Shown: piece by piece, positions 36,023 to 45,386 of the stretch
Layout of the letters: the number at the start of each line of letters is the position of its first letter
How positions within the stretch are numbered: position 1 is the stretch's first letter
DNA from: Amycolatopsis acididurans
Lineage (GTDB): Bacteria; Actinomycetota; Actinomycetes; Mycobacteriales; Pseudonocardiaceae
Direction of reading: 5' to 3'
NCBI RefSeq assembly: GCF_012328925.1
Contig: NZ_JAAXLS010000005.1
Coordinates: 248,001 to 312,000, forward strand
Length of the DNA: 64,000 nt
Made by a program: the position numbers and the translations under genes
Notes under the pieces: generated by a model
What the model saw: only the letters and a program-made list of their open reading frames with translations
Told to the model about the DNA's origin: nothing
Database searches by the model: none

Positions 36023-37570
36023 ATGACAGCTCCGCAACCGCCGAAGACCTACGGTGACTCCCATTTCACCGCGGAGCAGATCAACCAGATGTCCGCCTCC
36101 CAGCGCGATGCCTACCTTCGCCAGAACATGTCCCCGAGCGATCTTGAGGCGTACCTGGCGGGACAGGTGCCGCAGGCCGGCCAGGATGACAACTGGTTGG
36201 ACGCCGGCAAGAACATGGCCGAGCGGGTGACGGCTCTCGTCGGCGCGGTCCAGCAAGCGCGGTCGATCAACCAGCAGAACATCCGGCAGGCCAGCTCCGG
36301 CGACGTCCAGTACGTCCAGGGCCTCTCGCCCTCGAACGCCAACTACCCGGCCATCCCACACGACCAGCTCAAGACCTACGTCAACACCAACATGGACCCG
36401 GCGCAGGTCGGTGAGCTCTCCGACGCCTACCACCAGATGTCGTCGATCTTCAACAACTTCGCCACCACGCTCAGCTCCGCCGTCAGCAAGTCCCAGGGCG
36501 AATGGGAAGGCGAGGCGGCCGACTCCGCCCGCAACTACTTCACCAGCCTCCAGAAGTGGGCCGACGGCAACGCGCAGAACTCGACACTCGCCTCCGAGGT
36601 CGTCTACCAGCAGTCGTCCGCGGCCTCGACCGCGAAGAACACCATGCCGGACCCGGTCCCGTTCAGCTGGACCGACGAGGTCAAGAGCTGGGCGACCTCC
36701 GCACCATGGGACCTCGTCAGCAACGTTCAGGCCTCCTTCGACAAGCAGAAGCAGAGCCAGGAGGCTCACGACCAGGCCGCGCAGGTCATGACCAACTACG
36801 ACTCAGGCCTGTACTCGGCCGCCTCCAAACAGCCCGTCTTCGCCGAGCCGCCGAAGTTCGACGGCGGCACGGCGACCGCGCCCAGCCAGGCGGCGGGCGA
36901 CATCGGCGGCGTCGGTTCCGGCGTTGTGGGGGCCACCGGCGGCGTCGGCGGCACGGGCGGCCACAGCGGCACCTACTCGGGCGGCACGGGCGGCAACACC
37001 GGCTCGGTCAGCGGCACCCTCGGCGCCCTGCCCGGCACGACGACGCCCCTCACCAGCGGCGCGAAGACCGGCGCGACCTCCTCGTACGGTGGCACGCGTG
37101 CCCAGGGTTACCAGCAGCCCAACAGCAACTTCAACACTCCCGGCTCGGGGTCGAACTCGAACATGAACAGCTTCGGCGCGATGCCGCCGATGGCTCCCAT
37201 GGGCGGCGGCTTCGGCGGCGCGGGCGGCGGCGACGAGTACACCAGCAAGGTCGGGCGCGGCGGTGCCGGCGGCTTCGGGCCAGGGGGCGGTGGTTCGGCG
37301 TCCGGCAGCGGCAGCGCGGCCGGGTCGGGCGCGCAGAGCGGCGCCGGCGCCAGGGCAGGCGGTGCCGGCGCGGCCGAGAGCGCGGCGGCCTCCGGCCGTG
37401 GCGGTACCGGCGGCACGGGCCGCGGCGGTATGAGCGGTATGGGCCATGGCGGCAAGGGCCAGGGCGGCGAGGACGAAGAGCACCAGCGCCCCACGTGGCT
37501 GATCGAGCCCGACCCCGACGACATCTTCGGCACGGCGGAGCGCACCGCACCGCCCGTCATCGGGGAGTGA
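36023..37570 (+). CDS. PPE-like protein with glycine-rich C-terminus (putative ESX substrate)
   Basis: A 515-residue protein. Residues 1-260 are helical and carry the WxG-type motif GEWEGEAADSARNYF (about 157-171), followed by a second helical segment with SWTDEVKSW. Residues 290-480 are low complexity, dominated by Gly, Ser and Ala, with repeated GG pairs, and the chain ends in an acidic tail. This is the layout of non-mycobacterial PPE-domain proteins exported by type VII secretion. ATG 36023 follows GAGGGGTAAGGGGA. The EspG-like chaperone gene nearby, which would bind PPE helices in the cytoplasm, supports the call. Confidence 0.82.
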   Translation: MTAPQPPKTYGDSHFTAEQINQMSASQRDAYLRQNMSPSDLEAYLAGQVPQAGQDDNWLDAGKNMAERVTALVGAVQQARSINQQNIRQASSGDVQYVQGLSPSNANYPAIPHDQLKTYVNTNMDPAQVGELSDAYHQMSSIFNNFATTLSSAVSKSQGEWEGEAADSARNYFTSLQKWADGNAQNSTLASEVVYQQSSAASTAKNTMPDPVPFSWTDEVKSWATSAPWDLVSNVQASFDKQKQSQEAHDQAAQVMTNYDSGLYSAASKQPVFAEPPKFDGGTATAPSQAAGDIGGVGSGVVGATGGVGGTGGHSGTYSGGTGGNTGSVSGTLGALPGTTTPLTSGAKTGATSSYGGTRAQGYQQPNSNFNTPGSGSNSNMNSFGAMPPMAPMGGGFGGAGGGDEYTSKVGRGGAGGFGPGGGGSASGSGSAAGSGAQSGAGARAGGAGAAESAAASGRGGTGGTGRGGMSGMGHGGKGQGGEDEEHQRPTWLIEPDPDDIFGTAERTAPPVIGE

Positions 37571-37592
37571 GCCCTTCCGCGTCGGGAGGGAG

Positions 37593-37835
37593 TCAGCGCA
37601 ACCCGAACACCTTGCCCTTCTTCTGCAGGTCTTCGACGTAGGCGACCGCCACGTGCGCGAAGTTCACGGTGACCTTCGTGTCCTCCTTGGTCTGGATGGT
37701 CTCGACCGAGCCGTGTTCGAGCAGCAGGTGCAACTTCTTCGCGATCTCATCGGCGTCCTCGTCGTTGAGCGCGAAGATCAACGGTTCGACGGCGTTCGGC
37801 AGGTGCAGGACGAGTGCGGGTTTCATGTCAGCCAT
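37593..37835 (-). CDS. Small hypothetical protein (80 residues)
   Basis: A compact alpha/beta protein: a beta strand (KPALVLHLPNA), a helix rich in acidic residues (NDEDADEIAKKLHLLLEHG), then two strands (TKVTVNFAHVAVAYVEDLQ). Codon bias is normal for the region, so it is probably real. ATG 37835 or ATG 37826 could be the start; neither has a strong ribosome site. It lies between the PPE-like and EspG-like genes on the opposite strand. I do not recognise it. Confidence 0.65.
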   Translation of the reverse strand: MADMKPALVLHLPNAVEPLIFALNDEDADEIAKKLHLLLEHGSVETIQTKEDTKVTVNFAHVAVAYVEDLQKKGKVFGLR

Positions 37836-37977
37836 GCATCCAGAACAGCAGGTCGCGATCTTGCGGAGCAAGGCAGTTCGCTCAAAGCAGACCTCACCCG
37901 CAACGGCCATCTCGCGCCGCCGCGGGGCGCGATCAGATAAGTTGCTGTGCGCACCAGGTAATCCGAGGGGATCGGTC

Positions 37978-38742
37978 ATGCCACATTCGTTCTCGCTGTC
38001 GCTGGCAGCGGTGGACATCCTGCTCGAGCACCAGAAGCTCGGCCGCGCGCCGCAGCCGTTCGAGGTGCCGCACCTCGGCACGACCTTCGACCAGCGCGCC
38101 CAGATCCGTGACGCGGTGTTCCGCGACCTCGAAGGCCGTGGCCTCGTCAGAGGCGGCAGGCTCGATCCCGACGCCGAGCTCGCGCTGCACACCTTCGTCA
38201 CCGCGCCGGTGTCGATCATGGCCGTGGCGCAGATGGACGAGGGCCGTCAGCTCTTCGCCCGCGCCGCCACCGACGGGCAGTACGCCGTCGTGGCGCGCCA
38301 GGACCAGAACGTCCTGGTCTTCTCCGACGTCCGCCCCACGGCGTTGGTGCCCGGCATCGTCGACCTGCTGCCGCTGACCGCGGCGGCCGCGGGCCAGTCC
38401 GTCACCATCGCCAAACCGGCGTCGAAACAGGGCCGCCACCGCCGTTCCGACGACGACGCCTACGACCCGTTCCGCGGCGTGTCCAAGCCCCGCTCGAGCG
38501 CGCCCAGCCAGCTGCGCATGGTCGAGCGCATCTTCCAGAAACCGAAGAAGCGCATCGGCCAGTTCACCGTGTCCCTCGCGGGCAACGCGATGCTGCCCAC
38601 CGTCTGGTTCGACACCGAGGACGGCCGCTGGTTCGTCACCTCGCGGGAAGCCGAGGACGGCCAGAGCTGGCTCACCTACGCGCCTGCCGACAACGCCCGG
38701 ATAGCCCACCACCTCTTCGAACAGGTCCAGCGCTACCAGTAA
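37978..38742 (+). CDS. EspG-family ESX secretion chaperone
   Basis: A 254-residue cytoplasmic protein with the EspG pattern: an N-terminal FSLSLAAVDILLEHQKLGRAPQPFEV helix-strand, DEGRQLFARAATDGQYAVVARQ near 85-106, and a C-terminal AGNAMLPTVWFDTEDGRWFV before the final helix. EspG proteins bind the tip of PE-PPE pairs and keep them soluble before secretion. ATG 37978 follows GAGGGGA. The PPE-like protein 400 bp upstream is the obvious client. Confidence 0.83.
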   Translation: MPHSFSLSLAAVDILLEHQKLGRAPQPFEVPHLGTTFDQRAQIRDAVFRDLEGRGLVRGGRLDPDAELALHTFVTAPVSIMAVAQMDEGRQLFARAATDGQYAVVARQDQNVLVFSDVRPTALVPGIVDLLPLTAAAAGQSVTIAKPASKQGRHRRSDDDAYDPFRGVSKPRSSAPSQLRMVERIFQKPKKRIGQFTVSLAGNAMLPTVWFDTEDGRWFVTSREAEDGQSWLTYAPADNARIAHHLFEQVQRYQ

Positions 38743-38775
38743 CCTCCGGTCACCAACCGAGACGGAGGGTGACCC

Positions 38776-40704
38776 GTGACGAGCTGGCTGGCGGCCGTGC
38801 CGATTCTGCTGGTGGCCGTCGTCTGGCTGCTCGCGCCAGGGCTGCTGCTCGCCTACGGGATCGGCCTGCGCGGGATCGCCGCGTGGGGGACTGCGCCCGC
38901 GGCGGCCGTGGCGATGGTTTCGGTCGCCGCGGTGACCGGAATCCGCTGGTCACTGCTGTCGGCCGGGCTGGCGTGCCTGGTCATGGCCGCGGTCTTCACG
39001 CTGCTCGCTTCCTGGCTGAGGCGACGACTTCCGGCTCGGCCAGCCGATCATCGCGGCGTCGCGTCAGCGGCGCTCGCGGGCCTCGTGCCCGCCCTGCTGC
39101 TCGGCGGCCTGACCATGGCGCTCGGCCTGCGCAGGCCGAGCCAGCTGTCCCAGACCTTCGATGCCGTCTTCCACTACAACGCCGTCGCCTACATCCTCGA
39201 CAGCGGCAACGCGTCCTCGATGACCATGAACGGTCTCGGCGCGCCGGGGGTCGCGGAGCGCGTGTCCGGGTTGCTCGGTCTGTTCTACCCGGCGGCGTGG
39301 CACGACCTGACCTCGCTGGTCGTGCTCACCACCGGCGCCACGATCCCGCTGGCCACGAACATGATGGCGATCGCGGTCTCGCTCGTGGTCTGGCCGCTAT
39401 CCTGCCTGCTGCTGGCCCGCCAGGTGTTCGGCCCGGCCAGGGCGGCCATGGCGGTCACCGGTGTGGCGAGCATCGGGTTCACCGCCTTCCCGTGGGGTTT
39501 CCTGGCTTTCGGTGTGCTGTGGCCGAATCTGCTCGCGCTCGCGCTCGCCCCGGCCGGGCTCGCGATGGTGCTGTCGATCTGTGGCCTGGCGCGAGAGGAC
39601 GCCGTCGGCCGCGGGCGCGCCTGGTTCCTGCTCGGCGTGGTGCTGGTCGCCGGCTTCTTCGCCGAGACCAATGTGGACTTCACGATCATCGTGCTGGCGA
39701 TCTTCCCCGTCGCGATCGCGCTCACCCGGCGCGCGAGGCAGCTGCGACGCAGCCGTGCGGTGACGGAAATCCTTATCGCCGTTGTCGTTTTCGTCGCCGG
39801 CTGGTTGTTCGTCGCCACGACGCCGTTGCTGGCGAAGGTCCGCACGAACCCGTGGCCGGCGTTCGAAAGCCCGGCGCAGGCGGTCGGCCAGGTCCTGCTC
39901 AACGCCACCACCGGACCCAACCCGACGCCGGGATTCAACGCGCTCTGGGTGCTCTCCGCGGTGGTACTGGTCGGTATCGCGCTGTGGCGTCGCCATCCGG
40001 AACTGGTGGGCGGTTACGCGATCTCCGCAGGATTGTTCGTCCTGGCGGCGGCCCTCAACCGCCGCGACACCCAGCTGCTGACCGGCTATTGGTACAACGA
40101 CGCCTACCGTCTCGGCGCCGCGATCACGATCACCGCGGTGCCGCTGGCGGTCGCCGGGTTGCTGCACCTCGCGCGGTGGTGGCCCAGGTTGGGGCTGCCC
40201 ACGGCGATGGTCGCGCTCGTGCTGCTGACCAAGGGCATGTACGTCGGAAACCACGCGGAGGCCTTGAAATACCGCGGTGTCGACGCCTTGTCGGGCGCGA
40301 ACTCCGAGGGCTACCTGGTCGACGCGCGCACGGAGGCCTTCTTCGAGCGCGTCCAGCCGTTGATCCCGCGAGACGCCATCGTCGCGGGCAATCCCTGGGA
40401 CGGCAGCACTCTGCTGTGGACGCTGGCCGATCGCCGCACGCTGTTCCCGCATCTTGGCACCGCGACGTCACCGGTGCAGTGGTACCTCGCCGGTCACCTC
40501 AATGAGGCGGGAACCGACCCGCAGGTGTGTCGCGAAGCGACCCGGATCGGCGTCGGCTACCTGCTGATCGGCGAAAGCACGTTCTGGCCGGACGATCACG
40601 AACGACAGCGCTATTCCGGTTTCGCCGATCCCGGCGCGCGCCCCGGTTTCCGGTTGCTGGCGCAGGACGGGCCGCTGAAGCTGTACCGGCTTGCCTGTCA
40701 GTAA
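38776..40704 (+). CDS. Large polytopic membrane protein, DUF6541-like (GT-C-type fold)
   Basis: A 642-residue protein with about 13 membrane helices over residues 1-500 and an extracytoplasmic C-terminal domain. The first large loop has QTFDAVFHYNAVAYILDSGNAS, with Asp and His residues in the GT-C position. The outside domain contains EAFFERVQPLIPRDAIVAGNPWDGSTLLW and GVGYLLIGES. Similar proteins are common in Actinobacteria and presumed to transfer lipid-linked sugars. GTG 38776 follows ACGGAGGGT. It converges with glfT1 (7-nt overlap), placing it beside arabinogalactan genes. Function is not established. Confidence 0.78.
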   Translation: MTSWLAAVPILLVAVVWLLAPGLLLAYGIGLRGIAAWGTAPAAAVAMVSVAAVTGIRWSLLSAGLACLVMAAVFTLLASWLRRRLPARPADHRGVASAALAGLVPALLLGGLTMALGLRRPSQLSQTFDAVFHYNAVAYILDSGNASSMTMNGLGAPGVAERVSGLLGLFYPAAWHDLTSLVVLTTGATIPLATNMMAIAVSLVVWPLSCLLLARQVFGPARAAMAVTGVASIGFTAFPWGFLAFGVLWPNLLALALAPAGLAMVLSICGLAREDAVGRGRAWFLLGVVLVAGFFAETNVDFTIIVLAIFPVAIALTRRARQLRRSRAVTEILIAVVVFVAGWLFVATTPLLAKVRTNPWPAFESPAQAVGQVLLNATTGPNPTPGFNALWVLSAVVLVGIALWRRHPELVGGYAISAGLFVLAAALNRRDTQLLTGYWYNDAYRLGAAITITAVPLAVAGLLHLARWWPRLGLPTAMVALVLLTKGMYVGNHAEALKYRGVDALSGANSEGYLVDARTEAFFERVQPLIPRDAIVAGNPWDGSTLLWTLADRRTLFPHLGTATSPVQWYLAGHLNEAGTDPQVCREATRIGVGYLLIGESTFWPDDHERQRYSGFADPGARPGFRLLAQDGPLKLYRLACQ

Positions 40705-41609
40705 CGGAAGAAGCGCTCCCGCCGGCCCTGCCGCAGCAGCTTCAGCCACCGCAGGAAGGCCTTGGGATCCCGTTTGACGCCAACGAAGTAGAGCCCGAAC
40801 CGGAGCACCTCGAGCGCGCCGATCTTGCGCATTCCCGGCTGGGCCAACAGGTATCCGCGGTTGCGGTAGGTGTAGTAGCGCTTGACCTCGTTCTCCGGGT
40901 CCTGCGCGTGGAAGCGTCCGCCGAGCATCGGCTTGAACTCGTCGGAGCCGTCCGGGTGCAGATAGGACACCCTGAGCGAGGTGCCGAACGGCAGCCCGGA
41001 ACGCACCAGGCGCCGGTGCACCTCGACCTCGTCGCCGCGGAAGAACAGGCGCAGATCCGGCACCCCGACCACGTCCAGCGTGGACGCCCGGAACAGCGCC
41101 CCGTTGAACAGCGAGGCGATACCCGGCAGGAAGTCCGTGCCGAGTTCCTCCGACGACCGCTTCCAGGTCAGCCCCCGGCGCAGCGGGAACGCGAGCTTCG
41201 CGGGCGCGTCGATGTTGGTCACGACGGGGGACACCTCGGCGAGGCCGCGCTTGTCGGCCTCCTCGAGCAGCACCTCGAGCACGGTCTCGTCCGCGGGCCG
41301 TCCGTCGTCGTCGGCCAGCCACACCCAGTCCGCACCCAGCGACAGGGCGTGCAGCATGCCCAGCGCGAACCCGCCGGCGCCGCCGAGATTGCGGTGCGAA
41401 GGCAGGTAGGTGTGCGGCAGTGGGTAGGCCTCGACGACCTCGCGTGCCGACTGGTCGGGCCCGTTGTCGACGACCACGAGGTGGTCGACCGGCCTGGTCT
41501 GCGCGGCGATGACCTTCAGCGAGTCCGCGAGCAGGTCACGCCGGTGCCTGGTGACGACGACGGCCGCCACCGCGCCTTTGGCGAGAGGCGCCTGCTCGGG
41601 GGTGCTCAT
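40698..41609 (-). CDS. glfT1: Galactofuranosyltransferase GlfT1
   Basis: A 303-residue GT2 enzyme, about the mycobacterial size. AAVVVTRHRRDLL opens the GT-A fold, HRNLGGAGGFALGM is typical of GlfT enzymes, and VWLADDDGRPADET carries the DDD metal-binding triad. RLFFRGDEVEVHRRL matches the acceptor or catalytic-base region. GlfT1 adds the first two galactofuranose residues to the decaprenyl-linked GlcNAc-rhamnose primer. ATG 41609 starts 1 nt after the wzt stop; an earlier in-frame start (41672) would overlap wzt and lacks family similarity. Operon order is wzm - wzt - glfT1. Confidence 0.92.
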   Translation of the reverse strand: MSTPEQAPLAKGAVAAVVVTRHRRDLLADSLKVIAAQTRPVDHLVVVDNGPDQSAREVVEAYPLPHTYLPSHRNLGGAGGFALGMLHALSLGADWVWLADDDGRPADETVLEVLLEEADKRGLAEVSPVVTNIDAPAKLAFPLRRGLTWKRSSEELGTDFLPGIASLFNGALFRASTLDVVGVPDLRLFFRGDEVEVHRRLVRSGLPFGTSLRVSYLHPDGSDEFKPMLGGRFHAQDPENEVKRYYTYRNRGYLLAQPGMRKIGALEVLRFGLYFVGVKRDPKAFLRWLKLLRQGRRERFFRY

Positions 41610-41610
41610 G

Positions 41611-42426
41611 TCATTCGCCGCCTTTTGCCGACAGCACGTGTTCGACCCCGAGACGCTCGGCGGTCTCCGCACTGATGTTCTCGTACGGGTCCTTGCCCTT
41701 GTACGCGGTGAGGACGTCGCGCAGCGAGCCCTGCATCCGCATGCGGCCTTCGTCCATCCAGATGGCCGTCGTGCACAGCTCCAACAGTAGGTCGTCGGCG
41801 TGCGAAGCGAAGACCAACATGCCGGACCGGTGCACGAGATCGACGAGCCGGTCGCGCGCCTTGTTCAGGAACGCGGCGTCCACGGCGCCGATGCCCTCGT
41901 CCAGGATCAGGATCTCCGGGTCGATCGTGGTGACCACGCCCAGTGCGAGCCGCACCCGCATACCGGTCGAGTAGGTGCGCAGCGGCATCGCGAGGTAGTC
42001 GCCGAGCTCGGTGAACTCCGCGATGTCGTCGACCCGCTTCTCCATCTGCTTGCGCGTCATCCCGAGGAACAGGCCCCGGATCATGATGTTCTCGAACCCG
42101 GAGATCTCCGGGTCCATGCCGATGCCGAGGTCGAACACCGGCGCGACCTTGCCGACGACGCGCGCGGAACCGCGGGTGGGCTCGTAGATGCCCGACAGCA
42201 GCCGCAGCAGCGTGGACTTGCCCGCGCCGTTGTGCCCGACGAGACCGACCCGGTCGCCTTCGGAAAGGCTGAGCGAAACGTCCTGCAACGCTTCGATGAT
42301 CGGGACCTTGCTCTCGGTGCCGATCTTGCCGCCGACCTTGCCGAGCACCTTCTTCTTCAGCGAACGCGTCTTGGCGTCGAAGATCGGGAAATCGACGTAG
42401 GCGTTGTGAACGTCAATGCTGACCAT
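41611..42426 (-). CDS. wzt: Galactan/O-antigen ABC exporter, ATP-binding subunit (Wzt)
   Basis: A 271-residue ATPase with Walker A GHNGAGKST (about 68-76), signature-type region YSTGMRVRLALGVVTT and Walker B PEILILDEGIGAVD. The short N-terminal extension KVLGKVGGKIGTES and absence of a C-terminal carbohydrate-binding domain match mycobacterial Rv3781. With Wzm it exports the lipid-linked galactan to the outer face, where arabinan is added. It lies 9 nt after wzm with AGAAGAGAA as ribosome site, and directly before glfT1. Confidence 0.93.
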   Translation of the reverse strand: MVSIDVHNAYVDFPIFDAKTRSLKKKVLGKVGGKIGTESKVPIIEALQDVSLSLSEGDRVGLVGHNGAGKSTLLRLLSGIYEPTRGSARVVGKVAPVFDLGIGMDPEISGFENIMIRGLFLGMTRKQMEKRVDDIAEFTELGDYLAMPLRTYSTGMRVRLALGVVTTIDPEILILDEGIGAVDAAFLNKARDRLVDLVHRSGMLVFASHADDLLLELCTTAIWMDEGRMRMQGSLRDVLTAYKGKDPYENISAETAERLGVEHVLSAKGGE

Positions 42427-42435
42427 GTTCTCTTC

Positions 42436-43389
42436 TCACACCCAGTAGGAGACGCGGGCCCGGTAGTTGCGCATGGCGAGGAGCGCGAGCACCCAGCCGG
42501 CGATCGTGATGCCGATGACCACGAACCAGCTACCGATGCTCACAGCTTGCCCGATCAGCGGGGCGCGCAGGATCTGCACGAAGTGGTAGAAGGGGTTGAG
42601 GTGCACGATCGGCACCACCCAACTAGCCATCGCCGCGCGGGCGCCGTGGCCGTAGAGCTGGTCGATCGGCCAGACGATCGGCGTCATGTAGAACAGCAGC
42701 TGGATCAGCGAGTTGATCACCTGCGGGATGTCCCGGTAGCGGGTCGAGATGATGCCCAGCAGCAGGGTGACCCACCAGGCGTTGAGCGCCAGCACGACGA
42801 ACGCGGGGATCGCCGACAGCGAGTACCAGCCGTAACCGGGGTGGCAGATGACGCTCGGCTCACACACCCCGCTGGTCAGGCCGTACGGGTGGGACAGGCT
42901 GGTGAAGAAGATCGCGCCGATGATCACGACGACGATCAGGTTGTGCGCGAACATCAGCGTTTGCCGCCACACCGTGCGCAATGCGTACACCGTCAATGGC
43001 GCCCGGATCTGCTTGATCAGGCCCTCGTTGGCGATGAACGACTCCATGCCCTCGGAAAGGCAGCCGCTGATGAAGCTCCAGACGATGAACCCGGTGGCGA
43101 TGTAGGGCAGGAACGTCTGGATGTGCAGCCCGAACAGCTGTGAATACAGCAGGCCGAGGCCGAGTGAGATGACACCCTGGCTGATGGTGATCCAAAAAGG
43201 GCCGATCACCGAGCGGCGGTAACGCTGCTTGATGTCCTGCCAGCCGAGGTGGCTCCACAGCTCGCGCTGGCCGAAGCCCTCCTTGATGTCACCGATCGCG
43301 CGGGCCCAGGAACGGCTGTCCGATCCCGGCACAGCGGAATCGGTCATGACGGTTTCACTGGCCGTGTCGACCGTGCTAGTGGCGTGCAC
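42436..43389 (-). CDS. wzm: Galactan/O-antigen ABC exporter, permease subunit (Wzm)
   Basis: A 317-residue ABC-2 type permease with six helices. FGQRELWSHLGWQDIKQRYRRSVIGPFW in the N-terminal cuff is nearly the mycobacterial sequence (Rv3783). GFIVWSFISGCLSEG and PIVWPIDQLYG are also conserved. GTG 43389 is preceded by a TACCCT box 6 nt upstream, suggesting a leaderless start; ATG 43347 is the alternative and would give a length nearer the mycobacterial one. It pairs with Wzt to move lipid-linked galactan across the membrane. Confidence 0.92.
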   Translation of the reverse strand: MHATSTVDTASETVMTDSAVPGSDSRSWARAIGDIKEGFGQRELWSHLGWQDIKQRYRRSVIGPFWITISQGVISLGLGLLYSQLFGLHIQTFLPYIATGFIVWSFISGCLSEGMESFIANEGLIKQIRAPLTVYALRTVWRQTLMFAHNLIVVVIIGAIFFTSLSHPYGLTSGVCEPSVICHPGYGWYSLSAIPAFVVLALNAWWVTLLLGIISTRYRDIPQVINSLIQLLFYMTPIVWPIDQLYGHGARAAMASWVVPIVHLNPFYHFVQILRAPLIGQAVSIGSWFVVIGITIAGWVLALLAMRNYRARVSYWV

Positions 43390-43395
43390 CAGGCA

Positions 43396-43401
43396 AGGGT
43401 A
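43396..43401 (-). promoter_or_regulatory. -10 box (TACCCT) for leaderless wzm transcript
   Basis: On the minus strand TACCCT ends 6 nt before GTG 43389, the same arrangement as at dprE1. It would drive wzm-wzt-glfT1. Confidence 0.5.
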
Positions 43402-43530
43402 GCGAGTGAGACACGCGTGAGACGCGCAGGGGATTGGTCCCCGGAGGCCACGCGCGCCAGCAGGATATCTTTTCACTGTTCAGGCGGAGCGAGTGGAGCT
43501 CCGCGAATTCATGAATGGGGACTTGACGCC

Positions 43531-45381
43531 ATGGTCGAGGAGCAGCACGAACCTGGCGAGAGATTACTGGTGCAGCGGACCCTTTTCGCGGCCCGATCAT
43601 TTCTCGCTCCGAACGAGATGTATTCCCAGGTCAAGCAGGGTGCCGCAGCTCAGGAACGCGATCGGCTGAGTGTCGAACCCCATGCGTTTGTCACAACGAA
43701 CACGTATTTCGGCCGGTTTCCGGCCAGTTACTGGCAGCGCTGTACCGAGGTCACTGAGGTCGTCATCGAGGCGGTCGTCACCGGCTCCGGCAGGCTGGTC
43801 GTCACCGCTTCGGACATCTGGGGCCATGTACGCGGCGTGGACGCCTACACCGCGTCCGGTGCGTCGGCCGAAACCGTGCGGCTGACCGCGAAGATCGACC
43901 GGTTCACCGACGGTGGCGCGCTGTGGCTCGACATCGAGACCAAGGACGAACCGCTCGTCGTCGAGCACGTCCGCTGGTCCGTGGTCGCGCCGAGCGCCCT
44001 GCGTCCGGTTTCGATCGCGATCTGCACCCACAACCGCGCCGACTACTGCCTGGACACGCTCACCGAACTGGCCGAGGACCCCGACGCGCTCGGCGCCGTG
44101 GCCGCGGTGCACGTCACCGACCAGGGCAACGACGCGGTGGAGTCCAGGGACCGCTTCGAGCCGGTCAAGCAGGCCATGGGCGGGAAACTGCGCTACGTCC
44201 GCCAGCCCAACCTCGGCGGCGCGGGCGGGTTCACCCGCGGCATGTACGAGATCGTCCAGGGCGAACGCGGTGCCGAGTCCTACGTGCTGCTCATGGACGA
44301 CGACGTCAAGCTCGAGTCCGACACCGTCGTGCGTCTGATGGCGCTGGCCAACTGCGCGATCCAGCCGATCCTCGTCGGCGGGCAGAGCCTGCAGGAGCTG
44401 CACCCCGACCGGCTGTGGGTCGACGCCGAGGTCGCGGACCTGCCGAAGCTGAAGCCAGGGCTCACCCCGAGCGAGGAGTCGATGTCCGGCCGCTCGATGG
44501 TCAAGCACGCCCAGGAACTGCGCCGGGACGCGACGCACAACGCCTGGTGGTGCTGCCTGATCCCGGCCGAGGTCGTGGCGAAGATCGGGTACCCGCTGCC
44601 GGTGTTCTTCCAGTGGGACGACATCGAGTACGGGCTGCGCGCGCGTGCCGCGGGCTTCACCACGTTCACGCTGCCCGGGGCGGGTGTCTGGCACCAGGAC
44701 CTGCACTGGAAGGACTGGGACGACTGGTCCCGCTACTTCCACTTCCGCAACAGCCTGATCGTCGCCGCGCTGCACGGCGCGTTCACCCCCACGGGGACCG
44801 CGAGCCTGCTCGCGAAGGAGTTCGCAGAGACACTCGCCGCGATGCAGTACGGCCTCGCGGCGACGATGATCAAGGCCGTCGAGGACTTCCTGCGCGGCCC
44901 CGAGGTGCTTTCCGACGGTGGCGCCGAAATCGTGCCGCTCGTGCGGAAACTACGCGCCGAGTACGCGGAGACCGAGACGCTGCGGCCGGCCTCGGTCGCC
45001 GTCCCGGCGGCCGAGATGCCGATCGTGGTGCCCGAGCCCAAGCCGTCGTTGCCCACGCTGGTGCTGGTGAAGCGGCTGTTCGACCAGTTCCGCAACTCCC
45101 AGGAGCACGGCGCCGCGATCCGGTCGCACAACCAGCACTGGTGGCACGTGTCGCGGTTCCGCACCGCGGTCGTCACCGACTCGGCACAGACCGGGATGCG
45201 GGTGCGCAAGTTCGACCGCGAACTCATGCTGCGGCTCGGCCGCGAGGGTGTCCGCACCTTGTGGCGCCTGCGCCGGGAGGGCGAAGCGGTGGCCCGTCAG
45301 TGGAACGCGGCACAGCCGCGGCTGGTCAGCAAGCAGAACTGGGAGCGGCTGTTCGAGGTGGACAAGCAGGCGGGCAACTGA
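43531..45381 (+). CDS. Second GlfT2-like galactofuranosyltransferase
   Basis: A 616-residue paralogue of the GlfT2 at 32606. The domain order is the same: FGRFPASYWQRCTEV in the beta domain, AICTHNRADYCLDTL at the GT-A start, LLMDDDVKLESD, FFQWDDIEYGLRA, and GVWHQDLHWKDWDDW. All catalytic motifs are intact, so it should be active. It lies divergent from wzm and next to glfT1, whereas the other copy neighbours dprE1. It may make a different galactan segment, branch or linkage, or act on another acceptor. GGGGA lies 10 nt before ATG 43531. A hairpin terminator follows. Confidence 0.9.
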   Translation: MVEEQHEPGERLLVQRTLFAARSFLAPNEMYSQVKQGAAAQERDRLSVEPHAFVTTNTYFGRFPASYWQRCTEVTEVVIEAVVTGSGRLVVTASDIWGHVRGVDAYTASGASAETVRLTAKIDRFTDGGALWLDIETKDEPLVVEHVRWSVVAPSALRPVSIAICTHNRADYCLDTLTELAEDPDALGAVAAVHVTDQGNDAVESRDRFEPVKQAMGGKLRYVRQPNLGGAGGFTRGMYEIVQGERGAESYVLLMDDDVKLESDTVVRLMALANCAIQPILVGGQSLQELHPDRLWVDAEVADLPKLKPGLTPSEESMSGRSMVKHAQELRRDATHNAWWCCLIPAEVVAKIGYPLPVFFQWDDIEYGLRARAAGFTTFTLPGAGVWHQDLHWKDWDDWSRYFHFRNSLIVAALHGAFTPTGTASLLAKEFAETLAAMQYGLAATMIKAVEDFLRGPEVLSDGGAEIVPLVRKLRAEYAETETLRPASVAVPAAEMPIVVPEPKPSLPTLVLVKRLFDQFRNSQEHGAAIRSHNQHWWHVSRFRTAVVTDSAQTGMRVRKFDRELMLRLGREGVRTLWRLRREGEAVARQWNAAQPRLVSKQNWERLFEVDKQAGN

Positions 45382-45386
45382 CCCGA

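Noticed and set aside
36900..37480. Repeat array or CRISPR-like periodicity
   Set aside because: The periodicity comes from Gly/Ser/Ala codons of the PPE-like protein's low-complexity tail; there are no constant direct repeats with unique spacers. No CRISPR array was seen anywhere in the window.
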